DNA of 64,000 nt from Carboxylicivirga agarovorans (GTDB lineage Bacteria > Bacteroidota > Bacteroidia > Bacteroidales > Marinilabiliaceae): positions 62,001-126,000 of the forward strand of contig NZ_JBNGPA010000004.1 of assembly GCF_050589845.1 (NCBI RefSeq). The letters are read 5' to 3'. Every line of letters starts with the position of its first letter. Position 1 is the first letter of the stretch. The notes under the pieces are model-generated. The model had not been told where the DNA came from. It worked only from the letters and a program-made list of their open reading frames with translations, and ran no database searches. Positions 1-9,089 of the stretch are shown piece after piece. A program made the position numbers and the translations under genes.

Positions 1-195
1 CATGGAACTTTCAAGTAACTTTATTATTCATAAAAATTAGACCCTCAAAGGCATTCATGAATACTTTGTATTTCATTACCCAGTGTGTAATTTTTAAGAT
101 TAAAATTTACATGGGTGCTCCATATGATTTTGATTTACGCGTTATTGTTTTTATTGACACCTAATAGGGATAAGATACAAGATAATCAATCCTAT

Positions 196-2151
196 TTAAT
201 TAGCTGAGTTACGTAATATAGCAGCCCATCCACCTCCGGGTGCCATTTTCACTTCTACCTTTTCATCAGTTGAAACGGTTCTGATATTTTTCTTGTAATC
301 ATTTCCGTTACGATCAGCATTCATGCCATCTGCATACTCTTCCAAAGTGAAGGTTCCATTGGTGAACTTTGAAAGATCAACCGATACGTTTCGCTTATTC
401 CAATCTGTCATGGCAGCTAAATACCAATCATTGCCTCTTTTACGAGCGATAACAATGTATTCTCCAAGCTTGGCATCAAGCACAATTGTTTCGTCCCATT
501 CAACGGGAACTTCAGAAAGAAATGCCATACATTCGGTTTCTTTCATATAGGCCGTTGGCGAGTCAGCCAGCATTTGCAAAGGACTTTCAAAAACCACGTA
601 CATCGCTAATTGGTGTGCTCGTGTACCTAATCCCATCGGACGATTAAAAATTGGTTTAAAATTCTTCTTTTGCGCTGTATTCATGGCCCCCGGTGTATAA
701 TCAGCCGGTCCAGCCAGCATGCGAATAAACGGGAAGGTCACATCGTATTCAGGATCGGCATAATCGGCCCATTTACAGTTTTCAAGACCGGCAACTCCCT
801 CATAGGTCATGATATTGGGGTAGGTACGGCGAATGCCTGTAGGTTTGAATGCTCCATGGAAATCAACCATTAACTGCTTACGGGCACAGGTTTCAGCAAC
901 TCTTTCATACAAGCGTACCATGTACTGATCATCGCGGTTCATAAAGTCCATTTTAATACCAACAACTCCCCATTCAACAAACTGATCGGTCAATGCCTCC
1001 ATATCTTCAGAAAAAGTGCTCCACTCGACCCAAAGAATCAAGCCTACACCTTTTTCAAGAGCATAAGCCGTCAGTTCATCCATGCGCATATCTTCATTCA
1101 GATCCCAGATATCGTAAGTATTTGACCAACCTTCGTCTAATACCACATACTCAATATTGTTGTCAGCCGCAAAATCGATGTAATATTTGTAAGTATCATA
1201 GTTTAAGCCAGCGCGGAAATCGACGTTATAGATATTGTTGGCATTGTACCAGTCCCATGCAATCTTGCCCGATTTAATCCATGAGGTATTCTTGATTTTT
1301 GAAGGCTCTCCAAGACGGTAAACGATTTCAGTATTGAGCAGGTCTGCGTCATTGTCAACAATGGTTATAACGCGCCATGGGAATGAACGTGTCCCTGTTG
1401 TTCTTGCCAGATAATCGGCTCGTTTAATATCCTTTTTCTTCACCAATCGGTCACCTTTTAAAATGTATGGAGCATATTGTCCAGACAAAGTATTATTGCT
1501 GTTACCGACTAAAAACATACCCGGATAGTCCCTTAAGTCAGCTTCCGTAATGGCAACTTTTGGACCATGATCCACATCTACAAGTGCTGGTGTAATACAC
1601 ATTCTTTCATTTGTGATACTGTCTAAAGGCAGATATTTATAGGTGTGTTGAAAAGCGGTAATATAACCCTTTGTCTCTGGAAAGTACACCATCTGATTGG
1701 TGGCAAAAGCAAAGTTAGCCTCTTCATTATATACAGTTATTTCACCAGGTTTTGATGTTATCCAACGATAAGCCATGCCGTCATTAAACACACGAAACGC
1801 CAGCTGGTAACCCCCTCTAAAGCTAAGAGTTAATTCATTATAATGATTAAGCACTTCGGCTCGCTTTTCTCTGACAACGGGCTTCAGAATTTCATTAACA
1901 ACTTTGGCCTTGCTACCAGTCAATTTTGGATTTAAGCCCAGCACATCTCCAAACCCCAAATCCATTGATATGGAAGAGGGTGCAATTAATTTCTGTCCTT
2001 TAAAGTCAACTGAATAGGTGATGCCTTTTTCAGTCTTAATGGTTACCTGAATACACTTATCAGGAGAACTTACCCGAGCTTCCTTTGCGCTTATGTTATT
2101 TGCGCACAAGCATACTAAAACAAGCAGTAATACGATATATTTTGATTTCAT
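196..2151 (-). CDS. Glycoside hydrolase family 97 enzyme (predicted retaining alpha-galactosidase type)
   Basis: A 651-residue secreted enzyme expected to cleave alpha-galactosides or alpha-glucosides released by the neighbouring glycan locus. A signal peptide spans about residues 1-22. The N-terminal beta-sandwich (about 25-280) is followed by a TIM barrel (about 290-560) and a small C-terminal beta domain. The barrel holds the segments VLDEGW near 338, IKMDF at 399-403 and TYEG at 449-452. GH97 splits into inverting enzymes of the SusB type and retaining enzymes with an Asp nucleophile. Asp402 and Glu451 sit where nucleophile and acid/base of the retaining branch are expected, so I infer the retaining mechanism. 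It is the last gene of the susC-susD unit in view. Family call firm, substrate uncertain. Confidence 0.9.
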   Translation of the reverse strand: MKSKYIVLLLVLVCLCANNISAKEARVSSPDKCIQVTIKTEKGITYSVDFKGQKLIAPSSISMDLGFGDVLGLNPKLTGSKAKVVNEILKPVVREKRAEVLNHYNELTLSFRGGYQLAFRVFNDGMAYRWITSKPGEITVYNEEANFAFATNQMVYFPETKGYITAFQHTYKYLPLDSITNERMCITPALVDVDHGPKVAITEADLRDYPGMFLVGNSNNTLSGQYAPYILKGDRLVKKKDIKRADYLARTTGTRSFPWRVITIVDNDADLLNTEIVYRLGEPSKIKNTSWIKSGKIAWDWYNANNIYNVDFRAGLNYDTYKYYIDFAADNNIEYVVLDEGWSNTYDIWDLNEDMRMDELTAYALEKGVGLILWVEWSTFSEDMEALTDQFVEWGVVGIKMDFMNRDDQYMVRLYERVAETCARKQLMVDFHGAFKPTGIRRTYPNIMTYEGVAGLENCKWADYADPEYDVTFPFIRMLAGPADYTPGAMNTAQKKNFKPIFNRPMGLGTRAHQLAMYVVFESPLQMLADSPTAYMKETECMAFLSEVPVEWDETIVLDAKLGEYIVIARKRGNDWYLAAMTDWNKRNVSVDLSKFTNGTFTLEEYADGMNADRNGNDYKKNIRTVSTDEKVEVKMAPGGGWAAILRNSAN

Positions 2152-2276
2152 TATTTCTGATTATAGGTTGTTTTATATTAAGGCCACCTCGGTGTGCCAT
2201 TTTGCGTGCTTGCCTTTTCTTTGTTGCAAGCTGTATTAATAAGATTAATAATTGGATAAGGTGAACAAGTGATGCC

Positions 2277-3824
2277 TTATACTTCTGCCTTAACTGTACT
2301 TGCAGCTTGTACGTCTATATTAACATAACTAACCAGGACACCATTAACTTCCTTTTGACTGGCGCTTATTTTCTTTCCATTGACCATTATAGTGCTATAG
2401 TCACCATAAAAACACGCATTCCAGTTTATTTTTTTAGCAGATCTATTTGTAAGATGAGTTTTCTGAAGGCCCTCATGGTCAACATCAACACAGTAGTCAC
2501 CAAAACGTACATTGTATATTTTAACCAAACCAACCTCCTGAGGTAACCTGGCAGCCGTTTCAATATATCCTGTATTGGCATTTGGCGTAATTCCCATCAT
2601 CCCCTCCACCAGTTGTGAAATAATGGTATAAGATATTTCAGGATAATCACCATTGGTTCCCTGAGACGGACGTTCGTGCGGAAGGTCCTTAACAGACAGG
2701 ATGTATTTCATCCAAAACCATGCCTCATCATTGCAGTTGTAATGGAAGTACATATCAGGCAGATAGGTGTATGCTTCAATGTTCTTGGGTGCAGTTGGTG
2801 TAGTGCCAATGCCTTCACCCAGGTTTTCAGAAATGAATTGGAGATAATCATTATTGCGTTTTCCTGGCTCAGTAATTAGTTTCAAAGGCATAAACCAGGA
2901 ATTCTCTTTACCAAAGCCGGTTAACTTCTCACCTTCTCTGTTAATGCCACGTGTGTAGATATCTGAATTGTTTTCTAATACACTCCATTCATTGTTAAAG
3001 TAGTCTTTAATTTCGCTTGCTTTGGTATACCACAATTGTGCTTTTTCCTCTTCGCCGCGAGCTTTTAGCATATGCGCATAAGCTAAAGTAGCCTGATACT
3101 GGCATGCGATGCCATCGCCGGCTTCAATGGGATATTCGCCTCGTTCGTTATAGGTGCAGCTACCTGCCCAAATTCCTCCCTTACCCTCAGCAATACCATT
3201 ATCATTGGTATCGTGCAGTTTAATGAAATCAGTCAGGGTTTTGGTGTAGAAATGCCAAAGGGTTGAATCATTAATATAGCGTTCATCACCACTCCAAAGG
3301 TATTGTTTGTAAGCTTTCTCTACCAGTTCGAATTGTGCCGGCACCTCCTTCACAAATTTCTCATCACCTCTGTAGTCAATATGATGCGGTGTGCCATCAA
3401 AATTAAAAGCCCAAAGGGTCCACCAATCTCTTGCTTCAGTAGCATTTTGGGCAAAGGTTTTGAACATGGAGTAATTCTCATCCCATAAGCCCACAATTTG
3501 AGCACCAACGGCCTGATGAACAAAATCTCTTCCATAGAATGCTGTTCTATCGTAATAGCCTGCCCAATAAGATGGAATATAGTTGGCCGAGTCGGTTCCA
3601 TTCGGCGTACGTTCATCTTTATTTACCAACCCTGTTTTACCGGTCATCACAAACTGACCAGTTTTTTGAACAGCCCAGTTAAAACCATCCTGTAACAACT
3701 GGTTGTCAGATTGAAGCGAGAGTTCCTTATTGACAATAGTTTGTACTGTTTTTTTTTCTTTTTGAACAGTTGTACATCCTGTTCCTACAATCAGAGCCGC
3801 CAGAGTAATCAAGAGTAATTTCAT
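2277..3824 (-). CDS. Six-hairpin glycosidase-like lipoprotein
   Basis: A 515-residue protein with a lipoprotein signal: hydrophobic residues 5-15 then a lipobox ending at Cys17. The body is rich in Trp, Tyr and acidic residues and has the alternating helical pattern of an (alpha/alpha)6 toroid, for example DWWTLWAFNFDG, YLWSGDERYIND and GIWAGSCTYNE. The last hundred residues look like a beta-sandwich. Such folds occur in trehalase-, rhamnosidase- and GH63-like enzymes, but I cannot assign a CAZy family. It lies 141 bases after susD and 125 before the GH97 gene, all on the same strand, so it probably acts on the same glycan at the cell surface or in the periplasm. No catalytic residue is assigned. 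Confidence 0.65.
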   Translation of the reverse strand: MKLLLITLAALIVGTGCTTVQKEKKTVQTIVNKELSLQSDNQLLQDGFNWAVQKTGQFVMTGKTGLVNKDERTPNGTDSANYIPSYWAGYYDRTAFYGRDFVHQAVGAQIVGLWDENYSMFKTFAQNATEARDWWTLWAFNFDGTPHHIDYRGDEKFVKEVPAQFELVEKAYKQYLWSGDERYINDSTLWHFYTKTLTDFIKLHDTNDNGIAEGKGGIWAGSCTYNERGEYPIEAGDGIACQYQATLAYAHMLKARGEEEKAQLWYTKASEIKDYFNNEWSVLENNSDIYTRGINREGEKLTGFGKENSWFMPLKLITEPGKRNNDYLQFISENLGEGIGTTPTAPKNIEAYTYLPDMYFHYNCNDEAWFWMKYILSVKDLPHERPSQGTNGDYPEISYTIISQLVEGMMGITPNANTGYIETAARLPQEVGLVKIYNVRFGDYCVDVDHEGLQKTHLTNRSAKKINWNACFYGDYSTIMVNGKKISASQKEVNGVLVSYVNIDVQAASTVKAEV

Positions 3825-3965
3825 AGTGGTTATTTGACTGATTTTAGTGATATCCTAATGGTTTGTGAGATGAGAAGGCAGAGATAAAAGCAGTTTTGTA
3901 TCGAAGTAAGATGAAGAAAGTTATGCAGCCCTGCCAAAACAAGGCTACATAACTGTTATTTCATA

Positions 3966-5648
3966 TTACCAATTGTTATTCTGAGTGATGCCTGAAACAT
4001 CAATTTCAGCTTGTGGAATCGGCCATAAGTAATGTTTAGCCGGATCAAAGTTTCTGTTACCACCTGAAAGTGTTACTTGTTCACCACTATCCGGATCGGT
4101 ATATGTTAGTCCTTCTGACTCGCCAGGCATTACCTGTTCAGCAATTTTCCAACGACGAATATCATACAAGCGAATGCCTTCAAATGTTAATTCAACACGA
4201 CGCTCACGACGAACAATTTCGCGTAATTCATCAATCGACTTCCCGGCTGTAATAGCTGGCATCATGACATCACCTCGCTGACGAACATCATTGATAGCAT
4301 CATAAACCGATTGGTCAACATCGCCTGCTTCAATCTTCGCCTCAGCATACATTAATAATACTTCGGCATAACGCATTATGATGAAATGTATACCGCTATC
4401 CCAATAGTTTCCATCATCAATATCTTGCTGCGAGATATACTTGATCCAGTTATAACCGGTAGCCGACTTGTTCCACTGGCCACCTGTTCCATCAGTTAAA
4501 TCATCACCGGCAACAATTTCTTCTCCAGGATAAGTAGCTCCAGGAATCGTATTGTAAACACCCCACTGCCATTCGCGACCAGGGTATAAGATAGAATGGT
4601 GTAAGCGCGGATCGCGGTTAGCGTATGGCATTGCCGGATCATAAATAGATGTAGGATCATCTATGGTTTTACCATCAGTTGTTTCATAGGTGTCAATTAA
4701 TGACTGTAATGGACATGAACAGCTCCATCCGCCTACTGAGTTAGGCCCGTAGTTAGGCAACCAGAACTCACCTTCCCAAACGTCTTTCATCACCTGGATA
4801 TCAAAGATCACTTCTTCATTATCTACACCCTGGTAATCAAACATATTGGCATACGTAGGATAAATGGAATACACATTTAAGTCCATCACTGCTTTTGACG
4901 CCGCCGCTGCTTGCGTCCACTCTTCGCGATACAAATGGATTCGAGCTTGCAAAGTCAAAGCAGTTCCTTGAGTCACTCGCCCCTTATCGTCACTGTCGTA
5001 TGATTTAGGAAGGTGATTAACCACTGTTTCCAGATCGGCCACTAAGGCATCCATGATGGTATTTTTGTCTGTGCGTGTACACATTGGATTTGGCGTTACA
5101 TTGCCTTCAGCATCAATCATCGGTTCACAATCATCCGGAATAATGCTTGACGTTAAGAAAGGCACATCACCAAACAGGTATACCAAATCGAAGTAGAAAT
5201 AGGCACGTAGTACGGTAGCTTCAGCAACTAAGCGGTTTCGGTAATCCATGTCCATGTCTTCCACATTAGGCGCACCTTCCAATAAACGATTGGCACGCAT
5301 AATGCCTCGATAACGCTCTTGCCAGCGATACTGCACATACCAGTCATAAGCATTGGCCGTACCATTACCTAATTCATAACAAGCATTCCACGAGTGATGG
5401 TCTACTGCATTATCGGTTAAAACTTCGATGCGTAACAAGTCTGTTCCACTACCATAAGAACGATTCCAGCTATTAAAGCCAATCAGGTCATAAACAGCAT
5501 TTAAAGCGTATTCGATGTCTTTTTCTTGTTGAAAAAATGTAGCCGAAGAAACCTGATCACTTGGTGTCCTCTCTAAGAATTCGTCGCTACAATTACTCGC
5601 TCCCATTAGTATCAACAGAGCGAAGAAATATATTTTTAATGTTTTCAT
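3966..5648 (-). CDS. SusD/RagB-family outer-membrane glycan-binding lipoprotein
   Basis: SusD-like proteins sit on the outer face of the outer membrane and deliver oligosaccharides to the paired SusC transporter. The signal sequence beginning MKTLKIYFFALLILMG is followed by Cys-Ser-Asp and the FLERTPSDQ segment typical of SusD N termini. The C-terminal half has the conserved LYDIRRWK and PIPQAEID blocks, and the protein ends in NNNW. I chose the ATG at 5648. The reading frame can start six residues upstream, but that would put a charged stretch before the signal peptide. Length (560 residues) is normal. The gene begins 27 bases after the susC stop, so the two are surely co-transcribed. Confidence 0.95.
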   Translation of the reverse strand: MKTLKIYFFALLILMGASNCSDEFLERTPSDQVSSATFFQQEKDIEYALNAVYDLIGFNSWNRSYGSGTDLLRIEVLTDNAVDHHSWNACYELGNGTANAYDWYVQYRWQERYRGIMRANRLLEGAPNVEDMDMDYRNRLVAEATVLRAYFYFDLVYLFGDVPFLTSSIIPDDCEPMIDAEGNVTPNPMCTRTDKNTIMDALVADLETVVNHLPKSYDSDDKGRVTQGTALTLQARIHLYREEWTQAAAASKAVMDLNVYSIYPTYANMFDYQGVDNEEVIFDIQVMKDVWEGEFWLPNYGPNSVGGWSCSCPLQSLIDTYETTDGKTIDDPTSIYDPAMPYANRDPRLHHSILYPGREWQWGVYNTIPGATYPGEEIVAGDDLTDGTGGQWNKSATGYNWIKYISQQDIDDGNYWDSGIHFIIMRYAEVLLMYAEAKIEAGDVDQSVYDAINDVRQRGDVMMPAITAGKSIDELREIVRRERRVELTFEGIRLYDIRRWKIAEQVMPGESEGLTYTDPDSGEQVTLSGGNRNFDPAKHYLWPIPQAEIDVSGITQNNNW

Positions 5649-5675
5649 GTGTCTCAATTTTCTCAATTTAAACCA

Positions 5676-8600
5676 TTAAAATGTTACTTGCATACCAACT
5701 AAATAAGTCGATACCGGTGGGTAATATGAAGGTCGTCCATCATATGTTTCCGGGTCCAGTCCACTCTCTACGTCCGTAACGGTAAACAAGTTGGTACCAC
5801 CAACATATAGTCGCAAGCGCTCAATCTGAAGCTTCTCAAGCACGTTTTGCTTAAATGAATAACCTATTTGCAGGTTCTTCATACGGAAGTAAGAAGCATC
5901 TCTAATCCAGAAATCATTGTACAGGTAATTGTTCTTATTCGATGCATCTTCCAAACGAGGGAAAGAAGCATTTGGGTTATCCGGCGTCCAACGATCTAAA
6001 GCTCGTGTTGTGGTGAAAATCTCAAAGTTAGGCCCTTCATTAGGCGCGCCATAGAAATAGTTCTCTGCCTGTGCCACACCTTGGAACATCGCATTTAAAT
6101 CAAATCCCTTGTAACGCATGTTCAAATCGATGCTGTATGTATAACGAGGGATGTCCGAACCAATGATTGTTCGATCTTCATCATCAATTACCTCATCACC
6201 ATTCAGGTCGACCAACTTGATGTCACCAGGTTTTAAGTCAGCGTGATTCGGTTGTTGAGCAGCGTCGTCAATTTCTTGTTGAGACTGGAATAAACCATCT
6301 GATTTATAACCATACAAGGCCCACACAGCTTCACCTTCTTTTAGGATGTTCCAACCTTTAATCACAGCTTCCTGACCGGCTAAACTCACCACTTCGTTTT
6401 TGATATCGGATAAGTTAAAGCCTACACCATATTCAAATTCGCCAATGCGGTTTTGATGAGTAATGGATACTTCCCATCCTGTATTACGAATATTACCTAC
6501 GTTGGACTCAGAAGGAGCTAAGCCAACCATGGTTGAAATAGGTAAAGTCATTAATACATCGTGCGTATCTTTTTGGAACCAGTCGGCAACAACACCTAAT
6601 TTTCCCTGCCACATGGTTAAGTCAAATCCAAGATCTAAAATTTGAGTTGTTTCCCAGGTCACATCTTCATTGGCATAATACCATTGTGAATAACCACTAG
6701 CTTCTTTATCATTGAATGAATAGTCATAACCTGCAAATACAGGAGACGTAAATTTGTAGTAACCAATGTCCTGATTACCTAATTCACCCCACGAAGCACG
6801 TAATTTCAAATTATCAAGGAAGTCGGTTCCTGCTAAGAAATCTTCTTCAGACACACGCCACCCAGCTGAGAATGAAGGGAAGAATCCCCACTTGTTACCT
6901 TCGGCAAAACGTGATGAACCATCATAACGGAAGTTAGCTTCTAACAAATATTTCTGGTTATAATCGTAGTTCACACGACCAAAATAAGAAACCAAAGCCC
7001 AGTCTTTTCGATAACCACTATTGTCAATCGTTTCAGGGTCACCAGTATTTAGTTCAGCATAGTCAGGGCTGTAAATATTTTTACGGGCTCCTTCTAACCA
7101 ATACTCTTTATGCTCAATGGCTTCGAAACCAGCCAAGGCTTTAAAACCATGGTTTCCAAATGATTTATTGTAGTTTACTAACGAACGGAAATTCGTCTCC
7201 TGCTCATGCCAGCGGTTATCAAACAACTCACTTGGATACCATTGTGTCACCTGTCGGGTTTCATCAAAAGGATCCATAAATTGGTACTCAGCTAAGAAAC
7301 GGTGCGTGCGATTGCTCAATGTTTTATATGAAACATCAGTAGTCCACTTTAATCCATTTAGTATTTTGTAATCGAAACCAGCCTTCATATTAAGCAGTTC
7401 GCTTTGTTCTTCAGTTTCTCCGCCTACTTCCAATGCGGCTAAAGGGCTACGATTATCTTTATTCAAACCATATAATCCGTTTGGATATTTAGATACGAAC
7501 ACAGGAGAAGTGCCAACGATATTACTGATGGCATCATTCACGCGAGAAGGTTTGTCATTATCACGACGATTGAAGCTAATGTCAGCACGAAGGTTTAATC
7601 GATCATTAACAATAAAGTCGGTGTTCAAACGTAAACCATAGCGTTTTGTGTTAATATTCTTCAACATACCATCCTGATCCAGGTAGTTCATCGACAATGA
7701 AATACGGGCTTTTTCAGTGCCACCACTCACACGCAGGGCGTGGTTTTGCATTGGAGCCGTTTCGTAAAGTTCTTCAAATAAATTCGTGTATGGATAATTT
7801 ACCGGATCATCACCCGCTACTGTTCGATCAATATAATCTTGAGAATATTTTGGTTGAAGACCTGCATTTACTTTTGCTTCATTAACCAACATCAGGTAAT
7901 CAGCAGCACTCACTGATTCAGGTAAAGTAGCTGGTGTTTGCCAGCCCATATGACCATCATAGGTTACTTTAAAATCACCTTCCTTACCACGTTTGGTCGT
8001 AATTAAAATTACACCATTGGCGGCACGTGAACCATAAATAGAGCTTGATGCAGCATCCTTCAATACAGATACGCTTTCAATGTCTGTTGGATTAACTTCT
8101 TTTATCGGCATTTCAATTCCGTCAACCAAAACCAGCGGGTTACTACCTGCAGACAAAGACGTGTTACCACGAATTTTAATACTAACATCTTCAGATCCTG
8201 GAACTCCACCACGGTCGATAACCGTCACACCTGTTGCTGCTCCCTGCAAAGCTAAACGCGTATCAGTAACAGTTCTTTTAGCAAGCTCTTCACCTTTTAC
8301 AGCAGAAACAGCTCCTGTTAAGTTGGCTTTCTTTTGAGTGCCATAACCTACTACTACCACTTCATTTAAATCGGTTACTTCTTCTACCAAAGTAACATCA
8401 ATAGTCGTCCGTCCCGCAACTGAAATATTCTGTGTTTCAAATCCAATAAAAGAGTATAATAAAACGGATCCTTCCTCTACATTTTGTAAGGTATAAGTTC
8501 CGTCAATACCTGTTATTGTTCCAGTAGTTGTTCCTTCAATTGTAACAGTTACTCCTGGTAAAGGCTCTCCGTTAACATCGGTTACCGTACCTGAAACTGT

Positions 8601-8999
8601 TACTCCTTGCTGTGCTTTTGTATTTACTGACGACTGTCGTGGCACAATCACCATGTTATCATCAATCATCCGATAGGTTAAGCCAGTGTCTTTTAACACG
8701 GCATCCATAACTTCAGCTACAGTTGCTGATTGTGTTTCAAAATCGACTGTACTTCCCTGAGGAATCATCTCGGTTTGGAAATAGATATCAATTCCCAAGT
8801 TCGTTTGAATCTGTTTTAGGGCTTCTTCAATCGTTGCATTCTTAAGTTTTAACGACACATTCTTATTCTGAGAATAAGTACTGGCCGATAAATTCATCAA
8901 CGTAACGATAAGCATTACCATGGTTAATCTCATAACCTTGACGATTTTAGTTGTCGTTCTCTCTTTGAAGAGAAAACAACAGTTCCACTTTTTTTTCAT
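5676..8999 (-). CDS. SusC/RagA-family TonB-dependent outer-membrane transporter with STN domain
   Basis: A 1107-residue TonB-dependent transporter for glycan import. In order: signal sequence to about residue 44, an STN signalling domain (about 47-120), a carboxypeptidase-regulatory-like domain (about 133-210), a plug with the SusC hallmark LNEVVVVGYG and the VLVDG segment, then a beta-barrel ending in Phe (VGMQVTF). The STN domain is known to touch an anti-sigma factor of the FecR type, and a fecR gene lies directly upstream on the same strand. I therefore infer that substrate binding triggers sigma-factor release. The leader between fecR and this start carries a hairpin pair that may encode an antisense RNA. 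Substrate is not readable from sequence. Confidence 0.97.
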   Translation of the reverse strand: MKKKWNCCFLFKERTTTKIVKVMRLTMVMLIVTLMNLSASTYSQNKNVSLKLKNATIEEALKQIQTNLGIDIYFQTEMIPQGSTVDFETQSATVAEVMDAVLKDTGLTYRMIDDNMVIVPRQSSVNTKAQQGVTVSGTVTDVNGEPLPGVTVTIEGTTTGTITGIDGTYTLQNVEEGSVLLYSFIGFETQNISVAGRTTIDVTLVEEVTDLNEVVVVGYGTQKKANLTGAVSAVKGEELAKRTVTDTRLALQGAATGVTVIDRGGVPGSEDVSIKIRGNTSLSAGSNPLVLVDGIEMPIKEVNPTDIESVSVLKDAASSSIYGSRAANGVILITTKRGKEGDFKVTYDGHMGWQTPATLPESVSAADYLMLVNEAKVNAGLQPKYSQDYIDRTVAGDDPVNYPYTNLFEELYETAPMQNHALRVSGGTEKARISLSMNYLDQDGMLKNINTKRYGLRLNTDFIVNDRLNLRADISFNRRDNDKPSRVNDAISNIVGTSPVFVSKYPNGLYGLNKDNRSPLAALEVGGETEEQSELLNMKAGFDYKILNGLKWTTDVSYKTLSNRTHRFLAEYQFMDPFDETRQVTQWYPSELFDNRWHEQETNFRSLVNYNKSFGNHGFKALAGFEAIEHKEYWLEGARKNIYSPDYAELNTGDPETIDNSGYRKDWALVSYFGRVNYDYNQKYLLEANFRYDGSSRFAEGNKWGFFPSFSAGWRVSEEDFLAGTDFLDNLKLRASWGELGNQDIGYYKFTSPVFAGYDYSFNDKEASGYSQWYYANEDVTWETTQILDLGFDLTMWQGKLGVVADWFQKDTHDVLMTLPISTMVGLAPSESNVGNIRNTGWEVSITHQNRIGEFEYGVGFNLSDIKNEVVSLAGQEAVIKGWNILKEGEAVWALYGYKSDGLFQSQQEIDDAAQQPNHADLKPGDIKLVDLNGDEVIDDEDRTIIGSDIPRYTYSIDLNMRYKGFDLNAMFQGVAQAENYFYGAPNEGPNFEIFTTTRALDRWTPDNPNASFPRLEDASNKNNYLYNDFWIRDASYFRMKNLQIGYSFKQNVLEKLQIERLRLYVGGTNLFTVTDVESGLDPETYDGRPSYYPPVSTYLVGMQVTF

Positions 9000-9006
9000 A
9001 AATTTG
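8999..9006 (+). promoter_or_regulatory. Candidate -7 element for an antisense RNA in the susC leader
   Basis: TAAATTTG matches the Bacteroidota -7 consensus TAnnTTTG exactly and points away from susC, on the opposite strand. No TTTG lies at the expected spacing of about 19 nt upstream; the nearest is at 8964-8967, too far away. Support is therefore partial. Transcription would begin near 9013. Confidence 0.35.
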
Positions 9007-9012
9007 TATTGT

Positions 9013-9087
9013 TAAATTACTATTGTGATGTCCTGCAAGACATCATTAGTTGATCGGGAAATGTTGGTAGCATCTCCCGATTTTTTT
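9013..9087 (+). ncRNA. Putative antisense small RNA (DonS-like position) in the susC leader
   Basis: On the plus strand, a perfect 6-bp hairpin (GATGTC at 9027-9032 with GACATC at 9039-9044) is followed by a stronger stem (ATCGGGA at 9053-9059 with TCCCGAT at 9075-9081, extended by ATG/CAT) and seven T residues at 9081-9087. This is the form of a Rho-independent terminator, yet both flanking genes run on the minus strand. With the -7 element at 8999-9006 it would give an RNA of about 75 nt complementary to the untranslated leader of susC. Antisense RNAs of similar size and place (DonS family) are known to repress polysaccharide loci in Bacteroides. The call rests on position and structure only. 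Confidence 0.4.
9053..9087 (+). terminator. Intrinsic terminator facing the plus strand between fecR and susC
   Basis: Seven-base-pair stem, one mismatch, three more pairs, a seven-base loop and then T7. The T tract is on the plus strand, so it cannot serve fecR or susC, which are both on the minus strand. It begins three bases from the fecR stop codon. Confidence 0.6.
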
Positions 9088-9089
9088 GT

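Noticed and set aside
1..195. ATG on the minus strand at positions 3-1 as the start of a gene outside the window
   Set aside because: Only one codon is visible and no promoter match was found, so it cannot be judged.
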